A model generated the notes under the pieces. The model ran no database searches. It saw nothing but the letters and a program-made list of their open reading frames with translations, and had not been told where the DNA came from. From assembly GCA_023415235.1 (NCBI GenBank), contig JAEZLP010000017.1, positions 18,127 to 82,126 of the forward strand: DNA of 64,000 nt, given 5' to 3'. This DNA comes from Bacillota bacterium (lineage in GTDB: Bacteria; Bacillota; Clostridia; Peptostreptococcales; Anaerovoracaceae). A program made the position numbers and the translations under genes. Position 1 is the first letter of the stretch, and every line of letters begins with the position of its first letter. Below are positions 7,950 to 15,788 of the stretch, in pieces.

Positions 7950-8348
7950 ATGGCTAAAACTGTAAAAAAGACAGTTAGAAAAAAGAGAAGAGAACGTAAG
8001 AACATTGAACGTGGTCAGGCTCATATCCAATCCACCTTTAACAATACTCTTGTAACTCTTACAGATCTGAGCGGAAACGCCCTGTCCTGGTCAAGTGCCG
8101 GTTCACTTGGCTTCAAGGGATCAAGAAAATCAACTCCTTTTGCTGCCCAGATGGCTGCGGAAGAAGCCGCTAAGGGTGCTATGGAGCACGGACTTAAGAT
8201 GGTTGAAGTATATGTAAAGGGACCTGGTTCCGGCCGTGAAGCTGCAATCAGAGCACTGCAAGCTGCAGGACTGGAGATCAATCTTATCAAAGATATCACA
8301 CCAATTCCTCACAACGGCTGCAGACCACCAAAGAGAAGAAGAGTTTAA
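7950..8348 (+). CDS. rpsK: 30S ribosomal protein S11
   Basis: The 132-residue protein contains AHIQSTFNNTLVTLTDLSGN, GPGSGREAAIRALQAAGL and the ending DITPIPHNGCRPPKRRRV, all diagnostic of S11, a platform protein near the E site. The start follows AAGGAGGTAAGGAATA. The gap to rpsM is 14 bases. Confidence 0.98.
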   Translation: MAKTVKKTVRKKRRERKNIERGQAHIQSTFNNTLVTLTDLSGNALSWSSAGSLGFKGSRKSTPFAAQMAAEEAAKGAMEHGLKMVEVYVKGPGSGREAAIRALQAAGLEINLIKDITPIPHNGCRPPKRRRV

Positions 8349-8369
8349 TTAAGGGAGGTGTAATTAACA

Positions 8370-8990
8370 ATGGCTAGATATACAGATGCTTCTTGCAGAT
8401 TATGCAGAAGAGAAGGCCAGAAGCTGTTCTTAAAGGGCGAAAGATGTTACAGCCCTAAATGCGCTATCGAAAAAAGAAATTACGCGCCCGGACAGCATGG
8501 ACAGAGCAGAAAGAAGGTCTCTGAATACGGTTTACAGCTGAGAGAAAAACAGAAGGCGAAGAGATTCTACGGAATTCTTGAAACCCAGTTCAGAAATTAC
8601 TTTGAAAAGGCTGCCAAGAAAAAGGGAATTACAGGTGAAAACCTGCTCATTATGTTAGAAACAAGACTGGACAACGCTGTTTTCAGAATGGGATTTGCGT
8701 CCTCCAGAAAAGAAGCGAGACAGCTTGTAAGACATGGACATTTTACTGTTAACGGACAAAAGCAAAACATTCCGTCCTTCGCAGTAAAAGCTGGTGATTC
8801 TATAAAGGTAAAGGAAAAAAGCGCATCATCTCCGAAGTTCAAGGAGATTAAGGATATGTCAATCAGTGTACCTTCATGGATTACGGTTGATGTAGAAAAG
8901 CTTGAGGGTAAGGTTGTTGCAATGCCAAGGAGAGAAGATATCGATACTCCTATCGCAGAACATCTCATCGTCGAGTTGTACTCAAAGTAA
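8370..8990 (+). CDS. rpsD: 30S ribosomal protein S4, zinc-binding type
   Basis: The 206-residue protein has four N-terminal cysteines (CRLC near residue 9 and two more near 26 and 31), which is the zinc-binding form. The S4 RNA-binding domain follows (LDNAVFRMGFASSRKEARQLV, HGHFTVNGQ). S4 nucleates 16S rRNA folding and in other Firmicutes autoregulates its own mRNA. The start follows GGGAGGTGTAATTAACA. Confidence 0.97.
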   Translation: MARYTDASCRLCRREGQKLFLKGERCYSPKCAIEKRNYAPGQHGQSRKKVSEYGLQLREKQKAKRFYGILETQFRNYFEKAAKKKGITGENLLIMLETRLDNAVFRMGFASSRKEARQLVRHGHFTVNGQKQNIPSFAVKAGDSIKVKEKSASSPKFKEIKDMSISVPSWITVDVEKLEGKVVAMPRREDIDTPIAEHLIVELYSK

Positions 8991-8992
8991 GA

Positions 8993-9066
8993 TAGCTAAT
9001 TAGCTTAGTTGCGATTGAGTAAAGCGCAGTTCGTCAGCAATTTGCAAAAGCAAATTGGGCGAGCTA
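8993..9066 (+). other. Stem-loops in the rpsD-rpoA spacer
   Basis: The clear part is AATTTGC (9039-9045), an AAAA loop, and GCAAATT (9050-9056). Weaker outer pairing joins TAGCT near 8993-8997 with AGCTA near 9062-9066. No T-run follows, and rpoA begins 20 bases later with a strong AGGAGG site, so this is probably an mRNA structure inside the operon. Confidence 0.5.
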
Positions 9067-9085
9067 GTAAAAGGAGGGTTTTTGA

Positions 9086-10033
9086 GTGATAGAAATCGAA
9101 AAACCAACAATTGAATGCTTTTATTCTGACGAAAACGAGAATTACGGCAAATTTGTCGTAGAGCCTCTGGAAAGAGGTTACGGTACAACCCTTGGAAACA
9201 GCTTGAGAAGGATTCTTCTCTCTTCATTGCCGGGTGCGGCCGTGACTTCCGTCAAGATTGACGGTATTCTTCACGAGTTTTCCACAATCCCGGGAGTAAA
9301 GGAAGATGTAACGGAGATCATCCTGAACCTGAAGAAGCTTGCGGTTCGAATAAACGGTGAGAATTCCAAAAGAGTGATCATAAATGCGGTGGGACCGAAG
9401 ACTGTTACTGCCGGCGACATCATTGCCGACAGCGATCTGGAAATCTTCAACCCGGATCTGCACATTGCAACTCTGGAAGAAAACGCATCGCTGGTAATGG
9501 AAATCAATATTGCCCGCGGAAGAGGATATGTGCCGGCGGATCAGAATAAAACTGATTCCATGCCGATCGCTGTAATTCCGGTAGATTCCATCTACACACC
9601 AGTAAGAAAAGTTAATTTTACAGTAGAAAACACAAGAGTAGGACAGGTTACAGACTATGACAAGCTCATTCTGGAAATCTGGACTGACGGAAGCATCACG
9701 CCGGAGGAAGGCGTATCTATCGGTGCGAAAATCATGCAGGAGCATTTAAAGCTGTTCATCGACCTGACCGACAGCATGGAATCTATGGAGATCATGGTGG
9801 AGAAGGAAGAGGATCAGAAGGAAAAAGCGCTTGAAATGACCATCGAGGAACTGGAGCTTTCCGTACGTTCCTTCAACTGTCTGAAACGTGCAGCGATCAA
9901 TACTGTAGAAGAGCTTACTCATAGAACAGAAGATGACATGATGAAGGTGAGAAACCTTGGAAAGAAATCTCTGGATGAGGTAAAGCATAAACTAGAAGAA
10001 TTAGGTCTCGGCCTTAAACCGAGCGACGACTGA
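9086..10033 (+). CDS. rpoA: RNA polymerase alpha subunit
   Basis: The 315-residue subunit has the N-terminal assembly domain (FVVEPLERGYGTTLGNSLRRI near residue 20, quoted in part), a short acidic linker near 235-245, and the C-terminal DNA-contacting domain (LELSVRSFNCLKRAAINTV, RNLGKKSLDEV). The start is GTG 9086 after AAAGGAGGGTTTTTGA. No ATG lies close by, and the family begins at this MIEIEKP segment. Confidence 0.97.
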   Translation: MIEIEKPTIECFYSDENENYGKFVVEPLERGYGTTLGNSLRRILLSSLPGAAVTSVKIDGILHEFSTIPGVKEDVTEIILNLKKLAVRINGENSKRVIINAVGPKTVTAGDIIADSDLEIFNPDLHIATLEENASLVMEINIARGRGYVPADQNKTDSMPIAVIPVDSIYTPVRKVNFTVENTRVGQVTDYDKLILEIWTDGSITPEEGVSIGAKIMQEHLKLFIDLTDSMESMEIMVEKEEDQKEKALEMTIEELELSVRSFNCLKRAAINTVEELTHRTEDDMMKVRNLGKKSLDEVKHKLEELGLGLKPSDD

Positions 10034-10037
10034 GCGA

Positions 10038-10120
10038 GAGACCTATCACGATTTGCTAAGCAAATCGATTGAAGGTCCTCCGTCAGAAATTCGCAAGCGT
10101 CGGCTTGTAGAATTTCACGA
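10038..10120 (+). other. Two stem-loops in the rpoA-rplQ spacer
   Basis: The first is CGATTTGC (10049-10056), loop TAA, GCAAATCG (10060-10067), enclosed by GAGACCT (10038-10044) and AGGTcCTC (10073-10080). The second pairs GTCaGAAATTC (10082-10092) with GAATTTCacGAC (10109-10120) and has an inner CAAGC/GCTTG. Neither is followed by a T-run, and rplQ follows at 10156. Confidence 0.65.
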
Positions 10121-10155
10121 CACAAGCATAACCCTTTAGCAAAGGAGGATTAGAA

Positions 10156-10497
10156 ATGCCAGGTTACAGAAAATTAGGCAGACCAACTGCTCACAGAAAA
10201 GCGATGCTCAGAAATATCGTCACCGATCTTTTCAGAGAAGGCCGCATCACGACGACTGACTGCAGAGCCAAGGAAGCAAGAAGAGAAGCTGAAAAGATGA
10301 TTACATTGGCAAAGCGCGGCGATCTGCATGCAAAAAGACAGGTGCTCGCTTATGTATACGACGAAGATGTAGTCAAGAAGCTATTCGATGAAATAGCTCC
10401 GAAATATGCGGAAAGAAACGGTGGATATACCAGAATTCTGAAGTTGGGACCAAGACAGGGCGACAACGCAGAAGTGGTTTTCCTGGAGCTCGTTTAA
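10156..10497 (+). CDS. rplQ: 50S ribosomal protein L17
   Basis: The 113-residue protein starts MPGYRKLGRPTAHRKAMLRN and ends RILKLGPRQGDNAEVVFLELV, matching L17 end to end. The start follows AAAGGAGGATTAGAA. It is the last gene of the ribosomal block and is followed by a strong terminator. In many Firmicutes ecfA1-ecfA2-ecfT come next. Here they begin about 2.7 kb later. Confidence 0.98.
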   Translation: MPGYRKLGRPTAHRKAMLRNIVTDLFREGRITTTDCRAKEARREAEKMITLAKRGDLHAKRQVLAYVYDEDVVKKLFDEIAPKYAERNGGYTRILKLGPRQGDNAEVVFLELV

Positions 10498-10516
10498 GTA
10501 ATGAATCATTAATGAT

Positions 10517-10550
10517 AAGGGACTGTACATTGATTGTGCAGTCCCTTTTT
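10517..10550 (+). terminator. Intrinsic terminator of the ribosomal operon
   Basis: GGGACTGTACA (10519-10529), loop TTGAT and TGTGCAGTCCC form an 11-bp stem with one G-U pair, followed by TTTTT. It sits 20 bases after the rplQ stop. Confidence 0.9.
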
Positions 10551-10604
10551 GGTATAGGGAAAAGATCAACAATGCCGAATATCCTATTATTTTCTACAAT
10601 ACTC

Positions 10605-10633
10605 TTGTCCGTCGTAGGACATTAATATATAAT
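10605..10633 (+). promoter_or_regulatory. Sigma-A promoter for the small HTH gene
   Basis: TTGTCC (10605-10610), a 17-base spacer and TATAAT (10628-10633) lie about 107 bases before the next gene. A small inverted repeat, GTCC-GTCGTA-GGAC, covers the end of the -35 box and could be an operator. Confidence 0.6.
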
Positions 10634-10739
10634 ATTACGAACAATAAATGGAAATATATACGAATGATGCAGGACTTCTCTTTTACTGGAAGCTTGTATT
10701 CAAAACAGATTGAATTGGTTAGGATAGGGGTGAGCTAAT

Positions 10740-10940
10740 TTGGCTTCGGAGGTAAAATTTTTGACGATCGAAGATGTGGCAGACATGCTTCAGGTGACAA
10801 GGACGACCGTTTATAACCTAAAGAAAAAGGGGCTTCCTTTTATAAAGCTGGGCAAAAATATCAGATTCAGCCAGGAAGAAGTGATCAATTGGGTCATGAA
10901 CAATGCCAGAAAAACAGACGAAAAGTCGAGTGAGAAATGA
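10740..10940 (+). CDS. Excisionase-family helix-turn-helix protein
   Basis: The 66-residue protein has the MerR-like winged helix of the HTH_17/excisionase family: FLTIEDVADMLQVTRTTVYN, then KKGLPFIKLGKNIRFSQEEVINW. Such proteins bind DNA, but their targets vary and no integrase lies nearby, so a role in phage excision is not implied. The start is TTG 10740 behind GGGGTGAG. No in-frame ATG fits. The gene stands alone between the ribosomal terminator and an antiporter gene. Confidence 0.85.
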   Translation: MASEVKFLTIEDVADMLQVTRTTVYNLKKKGLPFIKLGKNIRFSQEEVINWVMNNARKTDEKSSEK

Positions 10941-10958
10941 CTTCTCTATGGTTTTTTG

Positions 10959-10988
10959 TTGACGCTGCTGATCTTTGTATAGTATTAT
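10959..10988 (+). promoter_or_regulatory. Promoter of the antiporter gene
   Basis: TTGACG (10959-10964), an 18-base spacer and TATTAT (10983-10988) sit about 145 bases before the antiporter start, leaving a long transcribed leader. Confidence 0.55.
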
Positions 10989-11057
10989 ATATAAACACAT
11001 CAAAATAAAATTTAATCGGTTGGGGGCCAAGTTCCTTTTCAAGAAAGGCAGCTTTTG

Positions 11058-11091
11058 GGGTGGAAAGCTTTTTAGTTTTCCAGCCTTTTTT
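11058..11091 (+). terminator. Terminator-like hairpin in the antiporter leader (possible attenuator)
   Basis: TGGAAAGC (11061-11068) pairs with GTTTTCCA (11075-11082) around a short loop. GG/CC can extend the stem past a bulge, and a T6 run follows at 11086-11091. It lies between the proposed promoter and the start codon at 11134, so it could attenuate expression. I do not recognise a known riboswitch core upstream of it. Confidence 0.4.
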
Positions 11092-11133
11092 ATTCTCTCA
11101 ACTGGATTTCATTGGTTGTTCGAAGGAGGTTTT

Positions 11134-12153
11134 ATGAGTCAGCTTATATATTTCTTACTGTTTGCCCTTGGATTGGTCTTGATTATCAAAGGCAGCGACT
11201 GGTTTATTGACTCGGTGATTTGGATAGCCAATGCCTTCAATATTCCGTATATTATCATTGGAGCTACTATTGTCAGCATCTGTACCTCCCTCCCCGAGAC
11301 TTTTGTTTCTCTGACTGCGTCCGTTAAGGGGGAGACTGACGTCGCTTTTGGGAATGCAATCGGCTCCATTGCCGTAAACACAGGATTTATTATGGCAATC
11401 CTGCTGCTTTTTGCTAAGCCTGTTATTGAGAACAAGAGGGATTTCATCAAGAACGGAGTGTTTTTAATTCTGCTGATCATCCTGATACAGATCATCGGTG
11501 TTACTGCAGGGGAAATAAACCGCTGGACCGGTGTCGGTTTGCTGATTCTTCTCGTGCTGTATCTTGTAAACAATGTGTTTTCAGCAAGAAAACTCATGCA
11601 AACAGGGATTGATAATACCCCAAGCGATGAGAAGCAGCGGATCGTGTTTCAAAAAAAAGACGTGCGAAACTATTCTGTTAAATTCATCGTCGGGATCACA
11701 GCAGTTGTTTTGGGATCCAACCTTCTGGTGGATAATGGAATTCAAATTGCTATAATTCTGGGTGTTCCATCCATTCTTATCGCTGTTACTTTTACGGCGT
11801 TGGGTACTTCCCTGCCGGAGCTTGTAACGACGGTGACTGCCATACGAAAAAAAGCATCCAACCTTGGTGTAGGGAATATAATCGGCGCGGATATACTAAA
11901 TATCATACAGGTGATAGCCTTATCATCCACGGTTACTCCCATCCCCTTGGATAATGATGAAAGTATACTCAATGTCCAGCTGCCGGTTGCGCTGATCATT
12001 GTATTACTGGCTGTTTGTTTTGGTTCATTGAGCAAGACCGGCTTCAAGCGCTGGCAAGGTCTGATCCTTCTGCTGGTATACAGCGGCTTTGTATTGCTGA
12101 ACATGTTCAGAGAAAATACCCCTATTCTGGGACCGCTTTTATTCAGTTTCTGA
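11134..12153 (+). CDS. Calcium/sodium antiporter of the CaCA family
   Basis: The 339-residue membrane protein has about ten hydrophobic helices and the two inverted alpha repeats of the cation/Ca exchanger family: ATIVSICTSLPETFVSL with GNAIGSIAVNTG near residues 50-90, and TALGTSLPELVTTVTAI with GNIIGADILNI in the second half. The paired acidic residues in SLPE/SLPE are the ion-binding ones. Members (YrbG-like) exchange Ca2+ or Na+ for H+ or another cation; the substrate here is inferred only. ATG 11134 follows AAGGAGGT. The longer in-frame extension from 10975 includes the leader hairpin and has no ribosome binding site. Confidence 0.9.
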   Translation: MSQLIYFLLFALGLVLIIKGSDWFIDSVIWIANAFNIPYIIIGATIVSICTSLPETFVSLTASVKGETDVAFGNAIGSIAVNTGFIMAILLLFAKPVIENKRDFIKNGVFLILLIILIQIIGVTAGEINRWTGVGLLILLVLYLVNNVFSARKLMQTGIDNTPSDEKQRIVFQKKDVRNYSVKFIVGITAVVLGSNLLVDNGIQIAIILGVPSILIAVTFTALGTSLPELVTTVTAIRKKASNLGVGNIIGADILNIIQVIALSSTVTPIPLDNDESILNVQLPVALIIVLLAVCFGSLSKTGFKRWQGLILLLVYSGFVLLNMFRENTPILGPLLFSF

Positions 12154-12295
12154 TGTAGTACTTGTTCGGTTTCTGGCGTTACCGCTTGATTAACAGAACG
12201 CTGTATGCTAAAATATAATGGAATCAAATAAAAGACAGTTCGAAACCATCCTGTCTATAAACAAAACTAGGGATTTACTGTTTACGGCGTTGCAC

Positions 12296-12326
12296 AAATG
12301 GTATCTTTCTGGATACCATTTTTTTA
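12296..12326 (+). terminator. Intrinsic terminator downstream of the antiporter gene
   Basis: AAATGGTATC (12296-12305), loop TTTCT and GATACCATTT form a stem followed by a T-run. The gene-free stretch 12154-12502 holds only this terminator and the promoter of the next operon. Confidence 0.85.
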
Positions 12327-12369
12327 TTATGAAGGAAATATAACTGAAAGCGATATTTGTATGCTTAAG

Positions 12370-12398
12370 TTGAACTCTATTCACTGATAAGCTATAAT
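12370..12398 (+). promoter_or_regulatory. Sigma-A promoter of the lipoprotein-ecf operon
   Basis: TTGAAC (12370-12375), a 17-base spacer and TATAAT (12393-12398), with a start expected near 12405. It lies 105 bases before the first gene of the operon. Confidence 0.75.
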
Positions 12399-12502
12399 GA
12401 TAGACAACAGAAAGGGGATTTCCGATTGTTCTTGGATTCGAAAGAGCAGCCGATTACTGGTATTTCTTAAGAGTGGTTTGTGCGTGATGGAGGATGGATG
12501 AT

Positions 12503-13243
12503 ATGAAAAGGCGTTGGGCAGTCATTTTAATGTTTTTATTTGCAATGGTCGTCATAACTGGCTGCGGACCGGATCAGGAAAAAATACAGAAGGATTTCAT
12601 GGAAATTCTGGAGAAACCGGCATCAGAAGAAACCATCGGGGAAGCTTCCGCATATCTGGATCAAAACCTGTCAAAACTGGATAAAGAGTATGCCGGCAAT
12701 CTGATCCATTTGTACGAGCACTATATCCTGGAATTCAACCAGGAGGGTATCGACTACGACCAATGGATCGTGAAATACGAGAAATACATATCTCCGGCTC
12801 TGAGAGGTTTTTATCAGCTTCTTGCCGAGGAACAAAATGTTCCCATGGCCGAGGATGCGGTCCTGAAAATCAGCTGGGATGAACTGCTGAAGAGGGCCTA
12901 CAAAATGGAAATGTTCATTATGGACAATAAAAAGTACACGCTAATCAGCGATGATTTGAACTGGATGTACGGAAAGTATCTGAATGCTTTGGTTATGGGC
13001 ACCAACGGAACCCCTATTTTCGATTACAAGACGCAGGCCTTCTCGGAGGACGCCAAGGCCGCCTATGCCGGATTCATTAACAGATACCCTGATTCCACCA
13101 CTGCCTGGGCGCTGACAGAATACTTTACATATTTGGACAGTATCCAGTTCACAATGGATTATAACGATAAGTTTGCAAGTAAATTGTTCTTCGATACCTG
13201 CGACTGGCTGGTATCGGAGTCGGGAAAGAGAGTTTTTCAATAA
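12503..13243 (+). CDS. Putative lipoprotein, first gene of the ECF operon
   Basis: The 246-residue protein begins MKRRWAVILMFLFAMVVITG and has a lipobox, ITGC, at residues 18-21, so it should be lipid-anchored on the outer face of the membrane. The mature part is acidic and mostly helical, with no domain I recognise. ATG 12503 sits 9 bases after GGAGG (12489-12493); the ATG at 12494 touches that site and is less likely. The stop TAA is immediately followed by the ecfA1 ATG, which indicates tight coupling with the transporter genes. The function is unknown. A role in substrate capture or membrane assembly of the ECF module is only a guess. Confidence 0.8.
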   Translation: MKRRWAVILMFLFAMVVITGCGPDQEKIQKDFMEILEKPASEETIGEASAYLDQNLSKLDKEYAGNLIHLYEHYILEFNQEGIDYDQWIVKYEKYISPALRGFYQLLAEEQNVPMAEDAVLKISWDELLKRAYKMEMFIMDNKKYTLISDDLNWMYGKYLNALVMGTNGTPIFDYKTQAFSEDAKAAYAGFINRYPDSTTAWALTEYFTYLDSIQFTMDYNDKFASKLFFDTCDWLVSESGKRVFQ

Positions 13244-14086
13244 ATGGATAACATTATCAGGATCGAAGATCTGGTATTCCAATATAAAAGAGAGGATCAA
13301 CTGGAGCCGGTGCACGCCGTCGACCACATCAGCCTGGAAATCGAAAAAGGCAGCTTTACCGCCGTTATCGGTAAAAACGGCTCCGGCAAATCAACTCTAG
13401 CAAAGAACATAAATGCCTTGCTGCTGCCCAGCAGCGGGGCTGTTTATGTAAAGGGCCTCAACACTGCGGATGAGACTGTGCTTTGGGATATTCGGCAGGC
13501 AGCGGGTATGGTGTTTCAAAACCCGGACAATCAGCTGGTATCATCCATCGTGGAGGATGATGTGGCCTTTGGACCCGAGAATCTGGGGATAGAGCCCGGA
13601 GAAATCAGGAAGAGGGTCGATGATTCTCTCTATTCCGTCAATATGTATGAAGAGCGGAAAAAAGCCCCTCATCTTTTGTCGGGAGGACAGAAGCAAAGAA
13701 TTGCAATTGCGGGAGTCATTGCTATGCGTCCGGAAGTGATCATCCTGGATGAACCTACCGCTATGCTTGATCCCCATGGAAGATATGAGGTCATGGAAAT
13801 TATCGACAAGCTGCACAGGGAGGGTATCACGATTTTGCTGATCACCCATTTCATGGAGGAAGCAGCCAAGGCTGATCGAGTGATCATCATGGATAAGGGA
13901 AAAGTGGTACTGGACGGAAAGCCTGAGCAGGTGTTCCGGCATGCGGAAGAAATCAAAGCGCTGAGCCTTGACGTTCCCTTTGCGGTAGATTTGGCCCACA
14001 GGCTTAGACAGCGGGGGATCGAGATTCCGGAGAGCATTATCAGTATGGAAGAAATGGTGGAATATATCTCATGCAGATTCAAGTAA
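13244..14086 (+). CDS. ecfA1: Energy-coupling factor transporter ATPase EcfA1
   Basis: The 280-residue ABC ATPase has Walker A GKNGSGKST near residue 43, the Q-loop FQNPDNQLV characteristic of EcfA1/CbiO, signature LSGGQKQRIAIA near 145, Walker B VIILDEPTAMLD near 167 and H-loop LLITHF near 199. With EcfA2 and EcfT it forms the shared energising module that drives vitamin- or metal-specific S components. It starts directly after the lipoprotein stop. Its 3' end overlaps ecfA2 by 16 bases. Confidence 0.95.
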   Translation: MDNIIRIEDLVFQYKREDQLEPVHAVDHISLEIEKGSFTAVIGKNGSGKSTLAKNINALLLPSSGAVYVKGLNTADETVLWDIRQAAGMVFQNPDNQLVSSIVEDDVAFGPENLGIEPGEIRKRVDDSLYSVNMYEERKKAPHLLSGGQKQRIAIAGVIAMRPEVIILDEPTAMLDPHGRYEVMEIIDKLHREGITILLITHFMEEAAKADRVIIMDKGKVVLDGKPEQVFRHAEEIKALSLDVPFAVDLAHRLRQRGIEIPESIISMEEMVEYISCRFK

Positions 14087-14931
14087 AAAACCTAACACAT
14101 GTCTATAGTGAAGGAATGCCGTATGAATCGGTAGCTCTGACTGATGTCAGCTTTGAAATCGACGAAGGAGAATTTGTCGGCGTCATCGGTCATACCGGAT
14201 CGGGGAAATCCACTTTGATACAACATCTGAACGGTCTCTTGAAGCCAAAATCCGGGAGCATTCTCGCCGACGGAATCGATATCACGGCTAAGGATGTGAA
14301 GATGCGGGACATCAGGCGCAGGATCGGCCTGGTTTTCCAGTATCCGGAATATCAGCTGTTTGAAGAAACCGTTAAGAAGGATGTGGCTTTCGGACCCCTC
14401 AATCTGGGACTGTCTCAGGAGGAGGCGGATGAGAGGGCAAAAGAGGCTATCGGCCTGGTAGGTCTCGATTATGAGGAAATTGCAGACCGTTCCCCCTTTG
14501 AGCTTTCCGGCGGACAGAAGCGGCGGGTTGCCATCGCCGGAGTGATTGCCATGAAGCCGGAGGTTCTCATACTGGACGAACCCACTGCCGGACTGGATCC
14601 CAAAGCCCATGGGGATATCCTGAGTATGATTGAAAAGATTCACCGGGTCCAGCAAAACAGCATCATCCTGGTGTCGCATAACATGGGTGATATCGCAAGG
14701 CTTGCCGACAAGGTCCTTGTCATGCACCGTGGGAGACTGGCGCTTACTGGTACACCGAGAGAAGTGTTCAGTCAGTCCGAACTATTGGAATCCATGGGGC
14801 TGGGGCTTCCTCCGTCCACATCTATGATGAAGGAGCTAAAGAAAAGGGGAGTTCCGGTTTCAACGGACATTCTCACCATGGAAGAGGCAGAAGAGGAGCT
14901 GTATCGTATCCTTATCAACGAGAAACAATAA
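14071..14931 (+). CDS. ecfA2: Energy-coupling factor transporter ATPase EcfA2
   Basis: The 286-residue ABC ATPase has Walker A GHTGSGKST near residue 41, the Q-loop FQYPEYQLFEETV, signature LSGGQKRRVAIA near 145, Walker B LILDEPTAGLD and H-loop ILVSHNM. The Q-loop FQYPEYQLF is typical of EcfA2, which distinguishes it from the preceding gene. The two ATPases form a heterodimer. The start lies inside the ecfA1 coding sequence. Confidence 0.95.
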   Translation: MQIQVKNLTHVYSEGMPYESVALTDVSFEIDEGEFVGVIGHTGSGKSTLIQHLNGLLKPKSGSILADGIDITAKDVKMRDIRRRIGLVFQYPEYQLFEETVKKDVAFGPLNLGLSQEEADERAKEAIGLVGLDYEEIADRSPFELSGGQKRRVAIAGVIAMKPEVLILDEPTAGLDPKAHGDILSMIEKIHRVQQNSIILVSHNMGDIARLADKVLVMHRGRLALTGTPREVFSQSELLESMGLGLPPSTSMMKELKKRGVPVSTDILTMEEAEEELYRILINEKQ

Positions 14932-14951
14932 ATTTGAATGGAAGATAATTC

Positions 14952-15761
14952 ATGATTCGAGATATTACATTAGGACAATATTATCCGGGAAATTCCTGGA
15001 TTCACAGACTTGATGCCAGGATAAAGATCATATGGACCTTTATCTATATCATTTCGCTTTTTTTGCTCAAGGATTTCTGGGGCTACATCACCGTACTGGT
15101 CACTCTGGGACTGATCATCGGAGTTTCGCGAGTGCCGCTGAAATTCATACTAAAAGGTTTGAAGCCAATCTTTTTGATTATCGTTTTTACCTTTACGGTC
15201 AATATGTTTATGACGAAGGGAACGCCTCTGGTAAGCCTGGGATTTCTGACCATAACCAGAGAGGGACTCTACAATGCCCTTTTTATGGGAACAAGACTGG
15301 TTCTGCTGATTATCGGCTCCTCGCTGCTAACCCTTGTAACAAAACCAATCAATCTGACAGACGGGATTGAAAAGCTGCTGAGCCCATGGCAGAGGTTTGG
15401 CCTTCCTGCCCACGAACTTGCCATGATGATGACCATCGCGCTGCGTTTTATTCCCACCTTGCTGGAGGAAACGGACAAGATCATGAAAGCGCAGATGGCG
15501 AGAGGCGCTGATTTTGAAAGCGGCAATCTCATGAACCGGGCTAAAAGCTTGATCCCATTGCTGGTTCCCCTGTTTATCAGCGCATTTCGTATCGCACAGG
15601 ATTTAGCGATGGCCATGGAAGCGCGCTGCTATCGGGGAGGCAGCCACAGAACCAGAATGAACGGAATGAAACTGAAGAAGAAGGATGCCGCAGCCGTGGT
15701 TCTTATAATTCTTTATCTAGCATTGGTGATCCTTCAGGCACAGGGAATCATATTCCAGTAA
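14952..15761 (+). CDS. ecfT: Energy-coupling factor transmembrane protein EcfT
   Basis: The 269-residue membrane protein has several hydrophobic helices and the two Ala-Arg-Gly-type coupling motifs of EcfT: MKAQMARGAD near residue 180 and MEARCYRGG near 225, which contact the ATPases. The N-terminal LDARIKIIWTF is also typical. It couples ATP hydrolysis to movement of the S component. It lies 20 bases after ecfA2. Confidence 0.95.
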   Translation: MIRDITLGQYYPGNSWIHRLDARIKIIWTFIYIISLFLLKDFWGYITVLVTLGLIIGVSRVPLKFILKGLKPIFLIIVFTFTVNMFMTKGTPLVSLGFLTITREGLYNALFMGTRLVLLIIGSSLLTLVTKPINLTDGIEKLLSPWQRFGLPAHELAMMMTIALRFIPTLLEETDKIMKAQMARGADFESGNLMNRAKSLIPLLVPLFISAFRIAQDLAMAMEARCYRGGSHRTRMNGMKLKKKDAAAVVLIILYLALVILQAQGIIFQ

Positions 15762-15788
15762 AAAATGCCATATAAGCGAGGATTTGGA

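Noticed and set aside
5240..10120. The ribosomal spacer hairpins as transcription terminators
   Set aside because: None is followed by a T-run, and each sits between genes of one essential operon. The only convincing terminator is at 10517-10550.
10740..10940. The HTH_17 protein as a phage excisionase
   Set aside because: No integrase, attachment site or phage genes accompany it; this fold is used by many unrelated regulators.
15762..15788. A preQ1 riboswitch before queT
   Set aside because: Only 27 bases separate ecfT from the queT start and no preQ1 aptamer-like sequence is visible.
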